A stretch of 64,000 nucleotides of DNA. Origin: Micromonospora sp. C28SCA-DRY-2 (GTDB lineage: Bacteria > Actinomycetota > Actinomycetes > Mycobacteriales > Micromonosporaceae). Below are positions 56,517 to 64,000 of this stretch, piece by piece (within the stretch, counting starts at the first letter, position 1; each line of letters opens with the position of its first letter). The stretch spans positions 149,501-213,500 of the forward strand of contig NZ_JAUMKD010000004.1 in assembly GCF_030519475.1 (NCBI RefSeq). Reading direction: 5' to 3'. Position numbers and translations under genes: made by a program. The notes beneath the pieces are model-generated. The model saw only the letters and a program-made list of their open reading frames with translations. It searched no databases and had not been told where the DNA came from.

Positions 56517-57176
56517 GTGCTGAGCGACCCCCTGCTGACCACCCGCCACGAGAGCGGGCGGGACGTGCCGCTGCTGGTCTGGCGGGCCGACCGCCCGCTG
56601 CGCGCGGTCAGCTCCGCGCCGCTGGGCGGCGGCATCGGGGAGCGGCGGTGGGTGGTCAACGCGACAGTCCCGATGTCGTACGACCGGGACGACCCGGCCG
56701 ACCACCTGGCCGGCCTGGCCGCCCAGCTCGGCCTGGACGGGCCGGGGGTGGGCCTGCTGACCGGCGTCGACGTGGCGGAGGTGGTGGCCCGGACCGACAC
56801 CGGCGTGCGGGCCTGGGCGACGGTCGGGCTCGGCACCCCGGTCTGGGCCGCCGCGCCCGCGATGGCCCCCGGCCAGCGGGTCGGCACTGTCAACATCGTC
56901 CTGTACGTGCCGGCGCGGCTCGGCGACGCCGCGCTGGTCAACGCGGTGGCCACGGCCACCGAGGCGAAGGCGCAGGCGATCGGCGAGCTGGGGATGCCGG
57001 GCACCGGCACCCCGACCGACGCGGTCACCGTGCTCTGCCCGGCCGACGGCCCGGTCGCCGAGTACGGCGGCCCGCGCTCGGTCTGGGGCGCCCCGCTGGC
57101 CCGGGCGGTGCACGCCGCCGTGCTGGCCGGTGGGGCCGGCCCGGTGGTCCCCTGGTCGGATCGGCTGGCGGGCTGA
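56517..57176 (+). CDS. cbiZ: Adenosylcobinamide amidohydrolase (CbiZ family)
   Basis: A 219-aa protein that fits CbiZ over its length: an N-terminal [20 protein letters not shown], the central [13 protein letters not shown] and ATVGLGTPV, and the [29 protein letters not shown] helix-strand unit. CbiZ cuts the nucleotide-loop side of adenosylcobinamide to give cobyric acid, allowing salvage of foreign corrinoids. No other cobalamin gene and no B12 riboswitch lie nearby, so it acts as a single-gene salvage unit. Confidence 0.85.
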   Translation: MLSDPLLTTRHESGRDVPLLVWRADRPLRAVSSAPLGGGIGERRWVVNATVPMSYDRDDPADHLAGLAAQLGLDGPGVGLLTGVDVAEVVARTDTGVRAWATVGLGTPVWAAAPAMAPGQRVGTVNIVLYVPARLGDAALVNAVATATEAKAQAIGELGMPGTGTPTDAVTVLCPADGPVAEYGGPRSVWGAPLARAVHAAVLAGGAGPVVPWSDRLAG

Positions 57177-57218
57177 ATTCCTGGCCGATCGGCCCTCGTC
57201 GGCCCGTTTGCCGGCCGG

Positions 57219-57224
57219 TAGGGT
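57219..57224 (+). promoter_or_regulatory. Candidate leaderless -10 box (CapA-like gene)
   Basis: TAGGGT, eight bases before ATG 57233. Confidence 0.5.
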
Positions 57225-57232
57225 CGCGGGCG

Positions 57233-58390
57233 ATGTACGCTGCCGCCCCCGCCCCGTCCCGCCCGCGCCGCCGCCCGGCGTTGGCGCTCGTCGTGCTGCT
57301 CGGCGCCCTGCTCGCGGCCGGGTGCGGCGGCGAATCGGGGGACGGCCCGGTCTGGCAGCCCGGCGCGGGCGGCGGCGGCACCGGCGCCCCGGTCGGCTCG
57401 GCCCCCGCGACGCCGGCCGAGAAGTCCATCTCGCTCTCCGCCACCGGCGACATCATCATGGGCAACGCGCCGAACCGGCTGCCGGCCAACGGCGGCAAGG
57501 GCTTCTTCGACTCGGTCGAGAAGGCGCTCGAGGCCGACCTGGTGATGGGCAACCTGGAGGAGCCGCTCACCGTCGACACCGGCACCGGCAAGTGCGGCGC
57601 GAACTCCACCCGCTGCTTCCAGTTCCGGGCCCCGCCGGAGTACGCCGCACACCTGCGCGACGCCGGCTTCGACCTGCTCAACCAGGCCAACAACCACGGC
57701 TACGACTACGGCCCGAAGGGCTACGAGAACACCCAGAAGGCGCTGGAGCGCTACGACCTCGCGCACACCGGCGCGCCCGACCAGATCACCGTGGTCGAGG
57801 TGGCGGGGGTCAAGGTCGCCGTCGCCGGCTTCTCGTCGTACGTCTGGTCCAACAGCCTGGTCGACATCGCCGCGGCGAAGCGGGTGGTCACCAGGGCTGC
57901 CGGGATGGCCGACCTGGTGGTGGTGCAGGTGCACATGGGCGCCGAGGGGTCGGACAAGACCCGGGTGCGGCCCGGCACCGAGCTGTTCCTCGGCGAGAAC
58001 CGGGGCGATCCGGTCAGGTTCTCCAAGGCGATGATCGACGCGGGCGCCGACCTGATCGTCGGGCACGGCCCGCACGTGCTGCGCGGCATGGAGTTCTACA
58101 AGGGCCGGCTGATCGCGTACAGCCTCGGCAACTTCGCCGGTGGCGGCAACTCGCTGAGCAACGCCGGCCGGCTCGGCTGGGGCGGGGTGCTCAAGGTGTC
58201 GCTGAAGCCGGACGGCAGCTGGGCCGGCGGCTCGTTCGTCTCGACGTACATGAACTCGGCCGGCAAGCCGACCATGGACCGTGACGACCGGGGCCTCGGC
58301 CTGGTGCGGCAGCTGACCCGCAGCGACTTCCCGAAGACCGGCGCCCGGTTCGACGACTCCGGCAAGATCAGCCCGCCGACCGAGGGCTGA
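57233..58390 (+). CDS. CapA-family lipoprotein (PGA_cap domain)
   Basis: A 385-aa exported protein. The lipobox LAAGC puts the anchor at Cys31. A Gly-rich linker follows, then the CapA/PGA_cap metallophosphatase-like domain: [52 protein letters not shown] and [17 protein letters not shown]. Relatives help make or anchor poly-gamma-glutamate capsules, but no capB/C genes are present, so a different envelope role is likely. Cys in [10 protein letters not shown] may form a disulfide. Confidence 0.88.
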   Translation: MYAAAPAPSRPRRRPALALVVLLGALLAAGCGGESGDGPVWQPGAGGGGTGAPVGSAPATPAEKSISLSATGDIIMGNAPNRLPANGGKGFFDSVEKALEADLVMGNLEEPLTVDTGTGKCGANSTRCFQFRAPPEYAAHLRDAGFDLLNQANNHGYDYGPKGYENTQKALERYDLAHTGAPDQITVVEVAGVKVAVAGFSSYVWSNSLVDIAAAKRVVTRAAGMADLVVVQVHMGAEGSDKTRVRPGTELFLGENRGDPVRFSKAMIDAGADLIVGHGPHVLRGMEFYKGRLIAYSLGNFAGGGNSLSNAGRLGWGGVLKVSLKPDGSWAGGSFVSTYMNSAGKPTMDRDDRGLGLVRQLTRSDFPKTGARFDDSGKISPPTEG

Positions 58391-58438
58391 CCCGCCGGCC
58401 GGGCGCGTGGGCCCCGGCGGTTCGTCGGACGGGCGACG

Positions 58439-58444
58439 TAGGCT
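58439..58444 (+). promoter_or_regulatory. Candidate leaderless -10 box (nth)
   Basis: TAGGCT, seven bases before GTG 58452. It supports GTG 58452 over ATG 58407, which lies upstream of the box. Confidence 0.6.
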
Positions 58445-58451
58445 GGCCGGC

Positions 58452-59240
58452 GTGACCACCAGCTCTCCCGGTGCCACCGAGACCGACCTCGGGCGCAAGC
58501 GGCGCGCCCGGAAGATCGGCCGGGTGCTGACCGAGACCCATCCCGACGCGCACTGTGAGCTCGACCACTCCAACCCGCTGGAGCTGGCCGTGGCGACCAT
58601 CCTCTCCGCCCAGTGCACCGACAAGAAGGTCAACGAGGTCACCCCGAAGCTCTTCGCCCGCTACCCGACCGCCGCCGACTACGCGGGTGCCCAGCGGGCC
58701 GAGCTGGAGGAGCTGATCCGCCCCACCGGCTTCTACCGGAACAAGACCGACTCGTTGATCAAGCTCGGCCAGGCGCTGGTGGAGCGCTACGACGGCCGGG
58801 TCCCCGGCAAGCTGGCTGACCTGGTGACGCTGCCCGGCATCGGCCGCAAGACCGCGAACGTCATCCTCGGCAACGCCTTCGACGTCCCCGGCATCACCGT
58901 CGACACCCACTTCCACCGGCTGGTGGGGCGCTGGCGGCTCACCGGGGAGACAGACCCGGTCAAGGTGGAGCACGCCATCGGGGCGCTCATCGAGCGGCGC
59001 GACTGGACGATGTTCTCGCACCGGGTGATCTTCCACGGCCGGCGGGTGTGCCACGCCCGCAAGCCGGCCTGCGGCGCCTGCACCCTGGCGAAGCTCTGCC
59101 CCTCCTACGGCACCGGCCCGACCGAGCCGGCCGCCGCCGCCAAGCTGCTCAAGGGCCCCCGGGCGCGCGACCTCGCGGTGGCCGCCGGGGTCGACCCGGA
59201 GCTGGTGCCGGTCCAGGCGGTCGTGGCGGAGGCACCGTGA
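58452..59240 (+). CDS. nth: Endonuclease III (DNA glycosylase/AP lyase)
   Basis: A 262-aa base-excision repair enzyme that removes oxidised pyrimidines and cuts at abasic sites. The helix-hairpin-helix [11 protein letters not shown] carries catalytic Lys133, and Asp151 is in VDTHFHRL. The 4Fe-4S loop is [18 protein letters not shown] with four Cys. A 40-residue C-terminal extension follows. In the conserved block it precedes the TlpA, NUDIX and MarP genes, as in mycobacteria. The stop TGA begins a GAGCGCGTGGAGCGAGC spacer. Confidence 0.96.
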   Translation: MTTSSPGATETDLGRKRRARKIGRVLTETHPDAHCELDHSNPLELAVATILSAQCTDKKVNEVTPKLFARYPTAADYAGAQRAELEELIRPTGFYRNKTDSLIKLGQALVERYDGRVPGKLADLVTLPGIGRKTANVILGNAFDVPGITVDTHFHRLVGRWRLTGETDPVKVEHAIGALIERRDWTMFSHRVIFHGRRVCHARKPACGACTLAKLCPSYGTGPTEPAAAAKLLKGPRARDLAVAAGVDPELVPVQAVVAEAP

Positions 59241-59295
59241 GCGCGTGGAGCGAGCCGGTCCCGCGGACCGCGCGGTCCCGAAGCGTGGTGCGCCG

Positions 59296-59922
59296 ATGAA
59301 GCGGCGCGCCGCCGCCCTGCTCGTCCCGCTGCTGCTGGCGGTCGCGGGCTGCACCGGCACCGCAGGGCAGGAGGAGGCACCGACCCGGCAGGGGGCGGCG
59401 GCCAGCCGGCCGTCGCCGTTCCAGGACTGCGCCGCGCTGACCACCGCCCCGGGCGGCACCCCCGCGCCGACCGCGTCGCCGGCCGGCTCCGGCGGGGGCG
59501 ACCCGCTGCCCGAGGTGACCTTGAACTGCTTCACCGGTGGGGCGCCGGTCGCCCTGCGGGACGTCCGCGGCCCGGCCGTGGTCAACGTCTGGGCCTCCTG
59601 GTGCGCGCCCTGCCGCACCGAGCTGCCCGCGTTCCAGCGGCTCAGCGAGCGGGCCGACGGCCAGCTCCGGGTGCTCGGGGTGAACAGCCGCGACAGCCGC
59701 GCCGGCGCGCAGTCCATCGGCGAGGACTTCGGCGTACGCTTCCCCGTCCTGGTCGACCAGGGCGAGGCGCTGCAACGGGCGCTGGGCCGCAACGCCATCC
59801 CGCTCACCCTCTTCGTCGACGGGCAGGGCCGGGTGCGGCACGTCGACGCCTCCGGCGCGCTCGATGACGCCCGCCTCGCCGCCCTGGTCCGGCAGCACCT
59901 GGGCCTGGCGGTGCCGGCGTGA
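59296..59922 (+). CDS. TlpA-like thioredoxin lipoprotein (Rv3673c-like)
   Basis: A 208-aa exported thiol-disulfide protein. The lipobox is VAGC (Cys19), a Pro/Ala-rich linker follows, and the thioredoxin domain contains WASWCAPCRTELP with redox Cys103 and Cys106. The cis-Pro loop is NAIPLTLFVD. It should reduce disulfides outside the cytosol, for example in cytochrome c maturation. Two extra Cys (FQDCAAL, LNCFTGG) are present. Its stop overlaps the NUDIX gene start (GTGA). Confidence 0.93.
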   Translation: MKRRAAALLVPLLLAVAGCTGTAGQEEAPTRQGAAASRPSPFQDCAALTTAPGGTPAPTASPAGSGGGDPLPEVTLNCFTGGAPVALRDVRGPAVVNVWASWCAPCRTELPAFQRLSERADGQLRVLGVNSRDSRAGAQSIGEDFGVRFPVLVDQGEALQRALGRNAIPLTLFVDGQGRVRHVDASGALDDARLAALVRQHLGLAVPA

Positions 59923-60611
59923 CCCGGCGACCACCGGGCTGGATGGAGCCCCTGCTGCACCGGCTCGGCACCGCCCGCACCGAGGACTTCACCCGGCTGG
60001 CCACCCCGGACGACGGCGGCCGGGAGAGCGCGGTGCTGGTGCTGCTCGGCGAGGAGCCCGGCGCCGGCCCGGACGTGCTGATCCTGCAGCGGGCCGCCAC
60101 CCTGCGCAACCACGCCGGTCAGCCGGCCTTTCCGGGCGGCGCGGCCGACCCGGAGGACGCCGACGCCCCGGCGACCGCGCTGCGCGAGGCGAACGAGGAG
60201 GTCGGCCTCGACCCGGCCAGCGTCACCGTGCTGGCCGAGCTGCCCCGGCTCTGGATCCCGGTCAGCGACTTCGTGGTGACCCCGGTGCTCGGCTGGTGGC
60301 ACGCGCCGCACCCGGTGCATCCCCGGGAGCCCGCCGAGGTGGCGCACGTGGCCCGGCTGCCGATCGCCGAGCTGGTCGACCCGGAGAACCGGATGCGGGT
60401 ACGGCACCCGAGCGGCTGGATCGGGCCGGCGTTCTCCGCCCGCGGCATGCTGGTCTGGGGCTTCACCGCCGGGGTGCTGGACGCCCTGCTGACGATGGGT
60501 GGCTGGGCGCGGCCGTGGCCACGGAGCCGGGTGGTCGACCTGCCGCCCACCGCCGCCACCCCGGCGCCGTCGGCCGGTACGGACGAGGTGGACGAGAGCG
60601 CCCTGCGCTGA
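59919..60611 (+). CDS. NUDIX hydrolase, coenzyme A pyrophosphatase type (Rv3672c-like)
   Basis: A 230-aa hydrolase. The Nudix box is visible as GGAADPEDADAPATALREAN followed by EEVGLD (R-E-x-x-E-E core). LLQRAATLRNHAGQPAFPGG upstream is the UPF0035 signature of CoA diphosphatases, with the TLRxHxGQ...PGG motif. It would split CoA into phosphopantetheine and 3',5'-ADP. It is translationally coupled to the TlpA-like gene. The Pro/Ala-rich C-terminus is variable. Confidence 0.92.
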   Translation: MTRRPPGWMEPLLHRLGTARTEDFTRLATPDDGGRESAVLVLLGEEPGAGPDVLILQRAATLRNHAGQPAFPGGAADPEDADAPATALREANEEVGLDPASVTVLAELPRLWIPVSDFVVTPVLGWWHAPHPVHPREPAEVAHVARLPIAELVDPENRMRVRHPSGWIGPAFSARGMLVWGFTAGVLDALLTMGGWARPWPRSRVVDLPPTAATPAPSAGTDEVDESALR

Positions 60612-60662
60612 TCGGGCGGTCACCTTCGGCAAGCGATGGTCATCCCGCGAGCACTCTGCCCG

Positions 60663-60668
60663 TACGCT
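60663..60668 (+). promoter_or_regulatory. Candidate leaderless -10 box (MarP-like protease)
   Basis: TACGCT, six bases before GTG 60675. Confidence 0.6.
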
Positions 60669-60674
60669 TGACCC

Positions 60675-61853
60675 GTGTCCGCCGTGGATCTCGTCCTGCT
60701 GCTGCTCATGCTCGTGTTCGCGATCAGCGGATACCGCCAGGGGTTCGTCATCGGGCTGCTGTCGTTCTCCGGCTTCTTCCTGGGCGCCCTGCTCGGCCTC
60801 CAGATCGGCCCGTTGCTGGCCCAGCAGTTCGTGGACAGCGGCACCCGGGTGCTGGTCTCCCTGGTGGCGGTCTTCGGGCTGGCCGTGATCGGTCAGGCGC
60901 TCGCCGGCTGGCTCGGTTCCCACCTGCGCAAGACGATCACCAGCGACGTGGGCAAGCAGGTCGACGACATCGGCGGGGCGTTCGTCTCGATCTTCGCGGT
61001 GCTGCTGGTCGCCTGGCTGGTAGCGGTCCCGCTCGGGTCGTCCTCGCTGCCCTGGCTGGCCGCCTCGGTGAAGAACAGCGCGCTGCTCACCGTGGTCGAC
61101 CGGGTGCTGCCGGACCAGGCGCAGCAGCTCTCCACCGCGCTGCGCGACACGGTGGACACCAACGGCTTCCCGGACGTCTTCGAGGGGTTGGGGCGTACCC
61201 AGGCCCGGCAGGTCTCACCGCCCGATCCGGCGCTCGCCGGCTCGCAGGTGGTGGTCAACGGCCAGCGTTCGGTGGTCAAGGTGCTCGGCTCCGCGCCGAG
61301 CTGCTCCCGCCGGATCGAGGGCTCCGGGTTCGTCTACGCCGACGACCGGGTGATGACCAACGCGCACGTGGTGGCCGGCACCCGCTCGGTGGCGGTGGAG
61401 CTGAACGGCGACCGGTACGACGGTGAGGTGGTCGTCTACGACCCCGACCGCGACCTGGCCGTGCTCTACGTGCCGGGGCTGCCCGGCCCGTCGATGCGGT
61501 TCGCCGCCGGCAACGCGGGCAGCGGCGCGGACGCCATCGTGCTCGGCTTCCCGCTCGACGGGCCGTACAACGCGCAGTCCGCCCGGGTACGCGACGTCGA
61601 CCGGATCACCGGGCCGGACATCTACTCCTCCGGCGACGTGACCCGGGAGATCTACACCATCCGGGCGCTGGTCCGCAGCGGCAACTCGGGCGGGCCGCTG
61701 GTCTCCGCCAACGGGCTGGTACTCGGGGTGATCTTCGCGGCGGCCGCCGACGACCCGAACACCGGCTTCGCGGTGACCGCCGCCGAGGCCCGTCCGGTCG
61801 CGCTGGCCGGCGCCGAGCGCACCCGCGGCGTGGCCACCGGCAAGTGCACCTGA
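60675..61853 (+). CDS. MarP-like membrane serine protease (CvpA plus trypsin-like domain)
   Basis: A 392-aa protein. Four membrane helices (about residues 5-25, 29-50, 58-78 and 100-122) form a CvpA-type N-terminus. The outer protease has the full triad: His231 (TNAHVVAG), Asp260 (DPDRDLAVL) and Ser338 (SGNSGGPL). Cys210 and Cys391 match the disulfide that regulates mycobacterial MarP (Rv3671c), whose triad has almost the same numbering. MarP protects against acid and oxidative stress by cutting envelope hydrolases. The neighbours nth, TlpA and NUDIX are shared with the marP locus. Confidence 0.94.
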   Translation: MSAVDLVLLLLMLVFAISGYRQGFVIGLLSFSGFFLGALLGLQIGPLLAQQFVDSGTRVLVSLVAVFGLAVIGQALAGWLGSHLRKTITSDVGKQVDDIGGAFVSIFAVLLVAWLVAVPLGSSSLPWLAASVKNSALLTVVDRVLPDQAQQLSTALRDTVDTNGFPDVFEGLGRTQARQVSPPDPALAGSQVVVNGQRSVVKVLGSAPSCSRRIEGSGFVYADDRVMTNAHVVAGTRSVAVELNGDRYDGEVVVYDPDRDLAVLYVPGLPGPSMRFAAGNAGSGADAIVLGFPLDGPYNAQSARVRDVDRITGPDIYSSGDVTREIYTIRALVRSGNSGGPLVSANGLVLGVIFAAAADDPNTGFAVTAAEARPVALAGAERTRGVATGKCT

Positions 61854-61859
61854 CCTGCC

Positions 61860-62603
61860 TCAGGGGTGCGGGGCGGCGGGTGGGGTCTGGTGCTGCCAGA
61901 CGGTGAAGGCGGCGGACGTCGCGGCCACCACGGCCGTGCCGAGCAGCCAACCGGCCAGCACGTCGGTGCTCCAGTGCACGCCGAGCGCCACCCGGCTGAA
62001 CCCGGTCACCCCGGCCAGCAGCACGGCGGCCGCCCACACCGCCCACCGGGCGACCCGCTCCCGCGCGTACGGCAGGAAGACCACCAGCAGGATCCCGGCG
62101 GCCAGCGCGGCGTTCAGCGCGTGCCCGGACGGGAAGGCGAGCCCGGCGGCCTGCGCCACCGGCTCGGGCAGGTCCGGCCGGGCCCGCCCGAAGAGCAGCT
62201 TGAGCAGCGGGCCGAGCAGCCCGCCCAGCAGCATGGTGACGGCCACCCAGACCGCGAGCTGCCGGGCGCCGCGGCGGACCAGCCAGATCACCAGCACCAG
62301 CGCGCCGAACCGGAGCGACATCGGCGCGAACACGTCGGTCCACAGGCTCATCAGCCGGACCCAGGCCGGATGGTCCACGGCGAAGCCGTGCAACGCGCCG
62401 GCCACCGTGGTGTCCAGCTCGCGCAGCGGCGGCCAGCCGGCCAGGACCAGGAGCGCGAGCAGGGCGAACGGCACCAGCACCAGGAACGCCGCGGCGACGG
62501 CGAGGGTGAGCCGGAGGCCGCGCGAGTCGTCCGGGTGCAGCCGGCGGCGTCGCCACGACGGCCGGGTCGGCGTCGGGAGGGTGCGCTGGCCGGGTGAGTT
62601 CAT
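61860..62603 (-). CDS. PAP2-family membrane phosphatase
   Basis: A 247-aa protein with six hydrophobic segments. The three PAP2 active-site motifs are present: KLLFGRARP, PSGHALN and SRVALGVHWSTD. It probably removes phosphate from a lipid phosphate such as undecaprenyl pyrophosphate or phosphatidic acid on the outer face. It converges with the MarP-like gene with six bases between stops. TAGAAC lies seven bases before ATG 62603 as a weak -10 candidate, and GGAG could also serve as a ribosome-binding site. Confidence 0.92.
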   Translation of the reverse strand: MNSPGQRTLPTPTRPSWRRRRLHPDDSRGLRLTLAVAAAFLVLVPFALLALLVLAGWPPLRELDTTVAGALHGFAVDHPAWVRLMSLWTDVFAPMSLRFGALVLVIWLVRRGARQLAVWVAVTMLLGGLLGPLLKLLFGRARPDLPEPVAQAAGLAFPSGHALNAALAAGILLVVFLPYARERVARWAVWAAAVLLAGVTGFSRVALGVHWSTDVLAGWLLGTAVVAATSAAFTVWQHQTPPAAPHP

Positions 62604-62675
62604 GGTCTCCGTTCTACCCAGCGCGGGGCGTGGTCAGGCGTTCCGTCCCGGACCGGTGCGGCCGGAGCGGGCCGG

Positions 62676-64000
62676 TCAGCGGCTGCCCCACTGCCGGAAC
62701 CGGCGCACCATCAGCGCCGCGCCGGTGAGCAGGGCGACGAAGAGCGCGGCCCCGGTCCAGAGCCGCTCGGGCGTGGAGTCGTGCTCGGAGCCGGCCGGCC
62801 GGGCCGTCCACTGGCTCTGCTGGCGGGGCGCGGTCCAGCCGCCCAGCGGATCCGTCCCGGCGCCGGCCGCCTCGGCCTCGGCCGAACCGGGTGCCGGGCC
62901 GAACCCGACGACGCCCGGCGAGGTCTGGTCGTCCAGCGGGTTGCGGCCCGTCGGGGCCACCTCGGCGTCCACCGCCGCGACCGGGTCGACCAGGCCGTAC
63001 CCGAAACGGTCGTCCCGGCCGGTGGGACCGATGTCGCGGGCGGTGGCCAGCAGCCGGTTGACCACGTCGCCGGCGGACATCTGCGGGTAGCGGGCCCGGA
63101 CCAGCGCGGCGGTGGCGGCCACCAGCGGCGCGGCGAAGCTGGTGCCCTGCACCCGCCAGTAGCCGTCGCCGGGGCGGGCGCCGACCAGCCCGGTGGCCGG
63201 GGCGGTGAGCACGGTGGCGCGGCCGGTGATCGCGCCGGACCAGAGGTTCTCGCTGTCCCGCTCCAGGCCGGACACCGCTATCACGCCCGGCTCCCGCGCC
63301 GGGTACCAGACCTTCGAGTCGGTGGAGGTGGCCACGTTGCCGGTGCAGGCGACCACCACCACGTCGCGGGCGAAGGCGTAGTCGAGCGCGGCGGCCAGGG
63401 CCGGACTGTCGCCGCTGCCGCCGAGCGACAGGTTGATGACCCGGGCGCCGTTGTCCACCGCCCAGCGCACGCCCTTGGCGACGATCAGCGCGTCGTCGTA
63501 GCGGTTCTCGTCGTCGAGCACGCGGACCGGGAGGATCTTGGCGTCCGGGGCGAGGCCGACCACGCCGCGGCTGTCGTCCCGGCGCCCGGCGATCAACCCG
63601 GCCACCGTGGTGCCGTGCCCGACCGGATCCGGGTCGCCGCCGAGCGGGGCGACCAGGTCGAGGCCGGGCAGCACCTGGCCGGCCAGGTCGGGGTGGCTGG
63701 CGTCCACACCGGAGTCGATGACCGCGACGGTGACCCCGCGCCCGGTCGAGCTGCGCCAGGCGGTCTCCGCCCGCAGCTCGTCGAGCTGCCACTGCTCGTC
63801 GCGGACCTGGTCGGGGCGGGTCTGGCTGTCCGGCACGGGGGCGGCCAGCGGGAACGCCGCCGACGCGACGGCGGCCGAGGCGACCGGCCGGGCGGTGGCC
63901 GCGGCGTGGGCGGGCGGCACCGGAGCGGCGAGCGGCACGGCCGCGGCCGCGACAGCGAGCAGCGTCCGACCGGCGACCCGTCGCGCCGTCGGCGGACCGC
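62676..64000 (-). CDS. Type VII secretion-associated serine protease (mycosin), 5' end beyond window
   Basis: An S8 subtilase of at least 441 residues; the frame stays open to base 64000, so the first codons are outside. The visible start, VAGRTLLAVAAAAVPLAAP, is a signal peptide cut near PAHA. The protease has the triad Asp (VAVIDSGVDASHPDL), His (GHGTTVAGLIAG) and Ser (QGTSFAAPL). A linker and a C-terminal membrane helix (TGAALFVALLTGAALMVRRF) follow, the plan of mycosins. ESX genes may lie beyond the end of the window. Confidence 0.92.
   Translation of the reverse strand, partial: GPPTARRVAGRTLLAVAAAAVPLAAPVPPAHAAATARPVASAAVASAAFPLAAPVPDSQTRPDQVRDEQWQLDELRAETAWRSSTGRGVTVAVIDSGVDASHPDLAGQVLPGLDLVAPLGGDPDPVGHGTTVAGLIAGRRDDSRGVVGLAPDAKILPVRVLDDENRYDDALIVAKGVRWAVDNGARVINLSLGGSGDSPALAAALDYAFARDVVVVACTGNVATSTDSKVWYPAREPGVIAVSGLERDSENLWSGAITGRATVLTAPATGLVGARPGDGYWRVQGTSFAAPLVAATAALVRARYPQMSAGDVVNRLLATARDIGPTGRDDRFGYGLVDPVAAVDAEVAPTGRNPLDDQTSPGVVGFGPAPGSAEAEAAGAGTDPLGGWTAPRQQSQWTARPAGSEHDSTPERLWTGAALFVALLTGAALMVRRFRQWGSR

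Overview
The window is very G+C-rich, densely packed actinomycete DNA with strong third-position G/C, many GTG starts and stop-start overlaps of the ATGA/GTGA type. Gene content (WhiB-family regulator, mycosin, MarP-like protease, Crp, PASTA-type penicillin-binding protein), the intergenic repeats and the gene order fit a member of the Micromonosporaceae, most likely Micromonospora or a close relative. That placement is inference.

Layout. 1-8.4 kb: end of a peptide ABC transporter ATPase, a secreted HNH-nuclease lipoprotein, a DHA2 drug exporter, the relic of a short-chain dehydrogenase, leuA with a leucine attenuator (a 14-codon leader peptide with three Leu codons, then a hairpin), and an MFS exporter divergent from an ArsR-type regulator. 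8.4-18.4 kb: a nitroreductase, a lipoprotein, the aspartate-pathway pair ask-asd, a GAF-GGDEF diguanylate cyclase, a CpdA-like phosphodiesterase and a secreted 5'-nucleotidase. 18.4-24.1 kb: an MFS protein, a three-gene glycosyltransferase/membrane/hydrolase operon and tRNA-Pro(CGG). 24.3-34.4 kb: a core block of metallophosphoesterase, yqeY, ponA2-like PBP, wblA/whiB4, two ArsA-like ATPases, DUF4177, RidA and an MBL-fold hydrolase. 34.4-55.5 kb: lineage-specific cargo made of a 1195-aa adenylate cyclase-ATPase-TPR protein, a Ser/Thr kinase, secreted proteins, a solute-binding protein with an unusual membrane partner, and a seven-gene AtuA/acyl-CoA carboxylase operon under a TetR-type regulator. 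55.6-64 kb: crp, cbiZ, a CapA-like lipoprotein, nth, a TlpA thioredoxin, a NUDIX hydrolase, a MarP-like protease, a PAP2 phosphatase and a mycosin that runs off the window.

From memory of the Mycobacterium tuberculosis map, the anchors leuA/ask/asd, Rv3683-like, ponA2, whiB4, Rv3680/Rv3679, Rv3678A, Rv3678c, Rv3677c, crp, nth, Rv3673c, Rv3672c and marP all occur here in the same relative order and orientation, read inverted. The window is therefore an old actinobacterial backbone with insertions, the largest being about 21 kb between the MBL hydrolase and crp.

Two features run across the window. Many transcription-unit starts carry a TANNNT or CANNNT hexamer 5 to 9 (mostly 6-8) bases before the start codon, which predicts leaderless mRNAs. 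Gene borders often hold long inverted repeats built around a GATCTTG-like core. No prophage, insertion sequence, CRISPR array or obvious biosynthetic gene cluster was seen.
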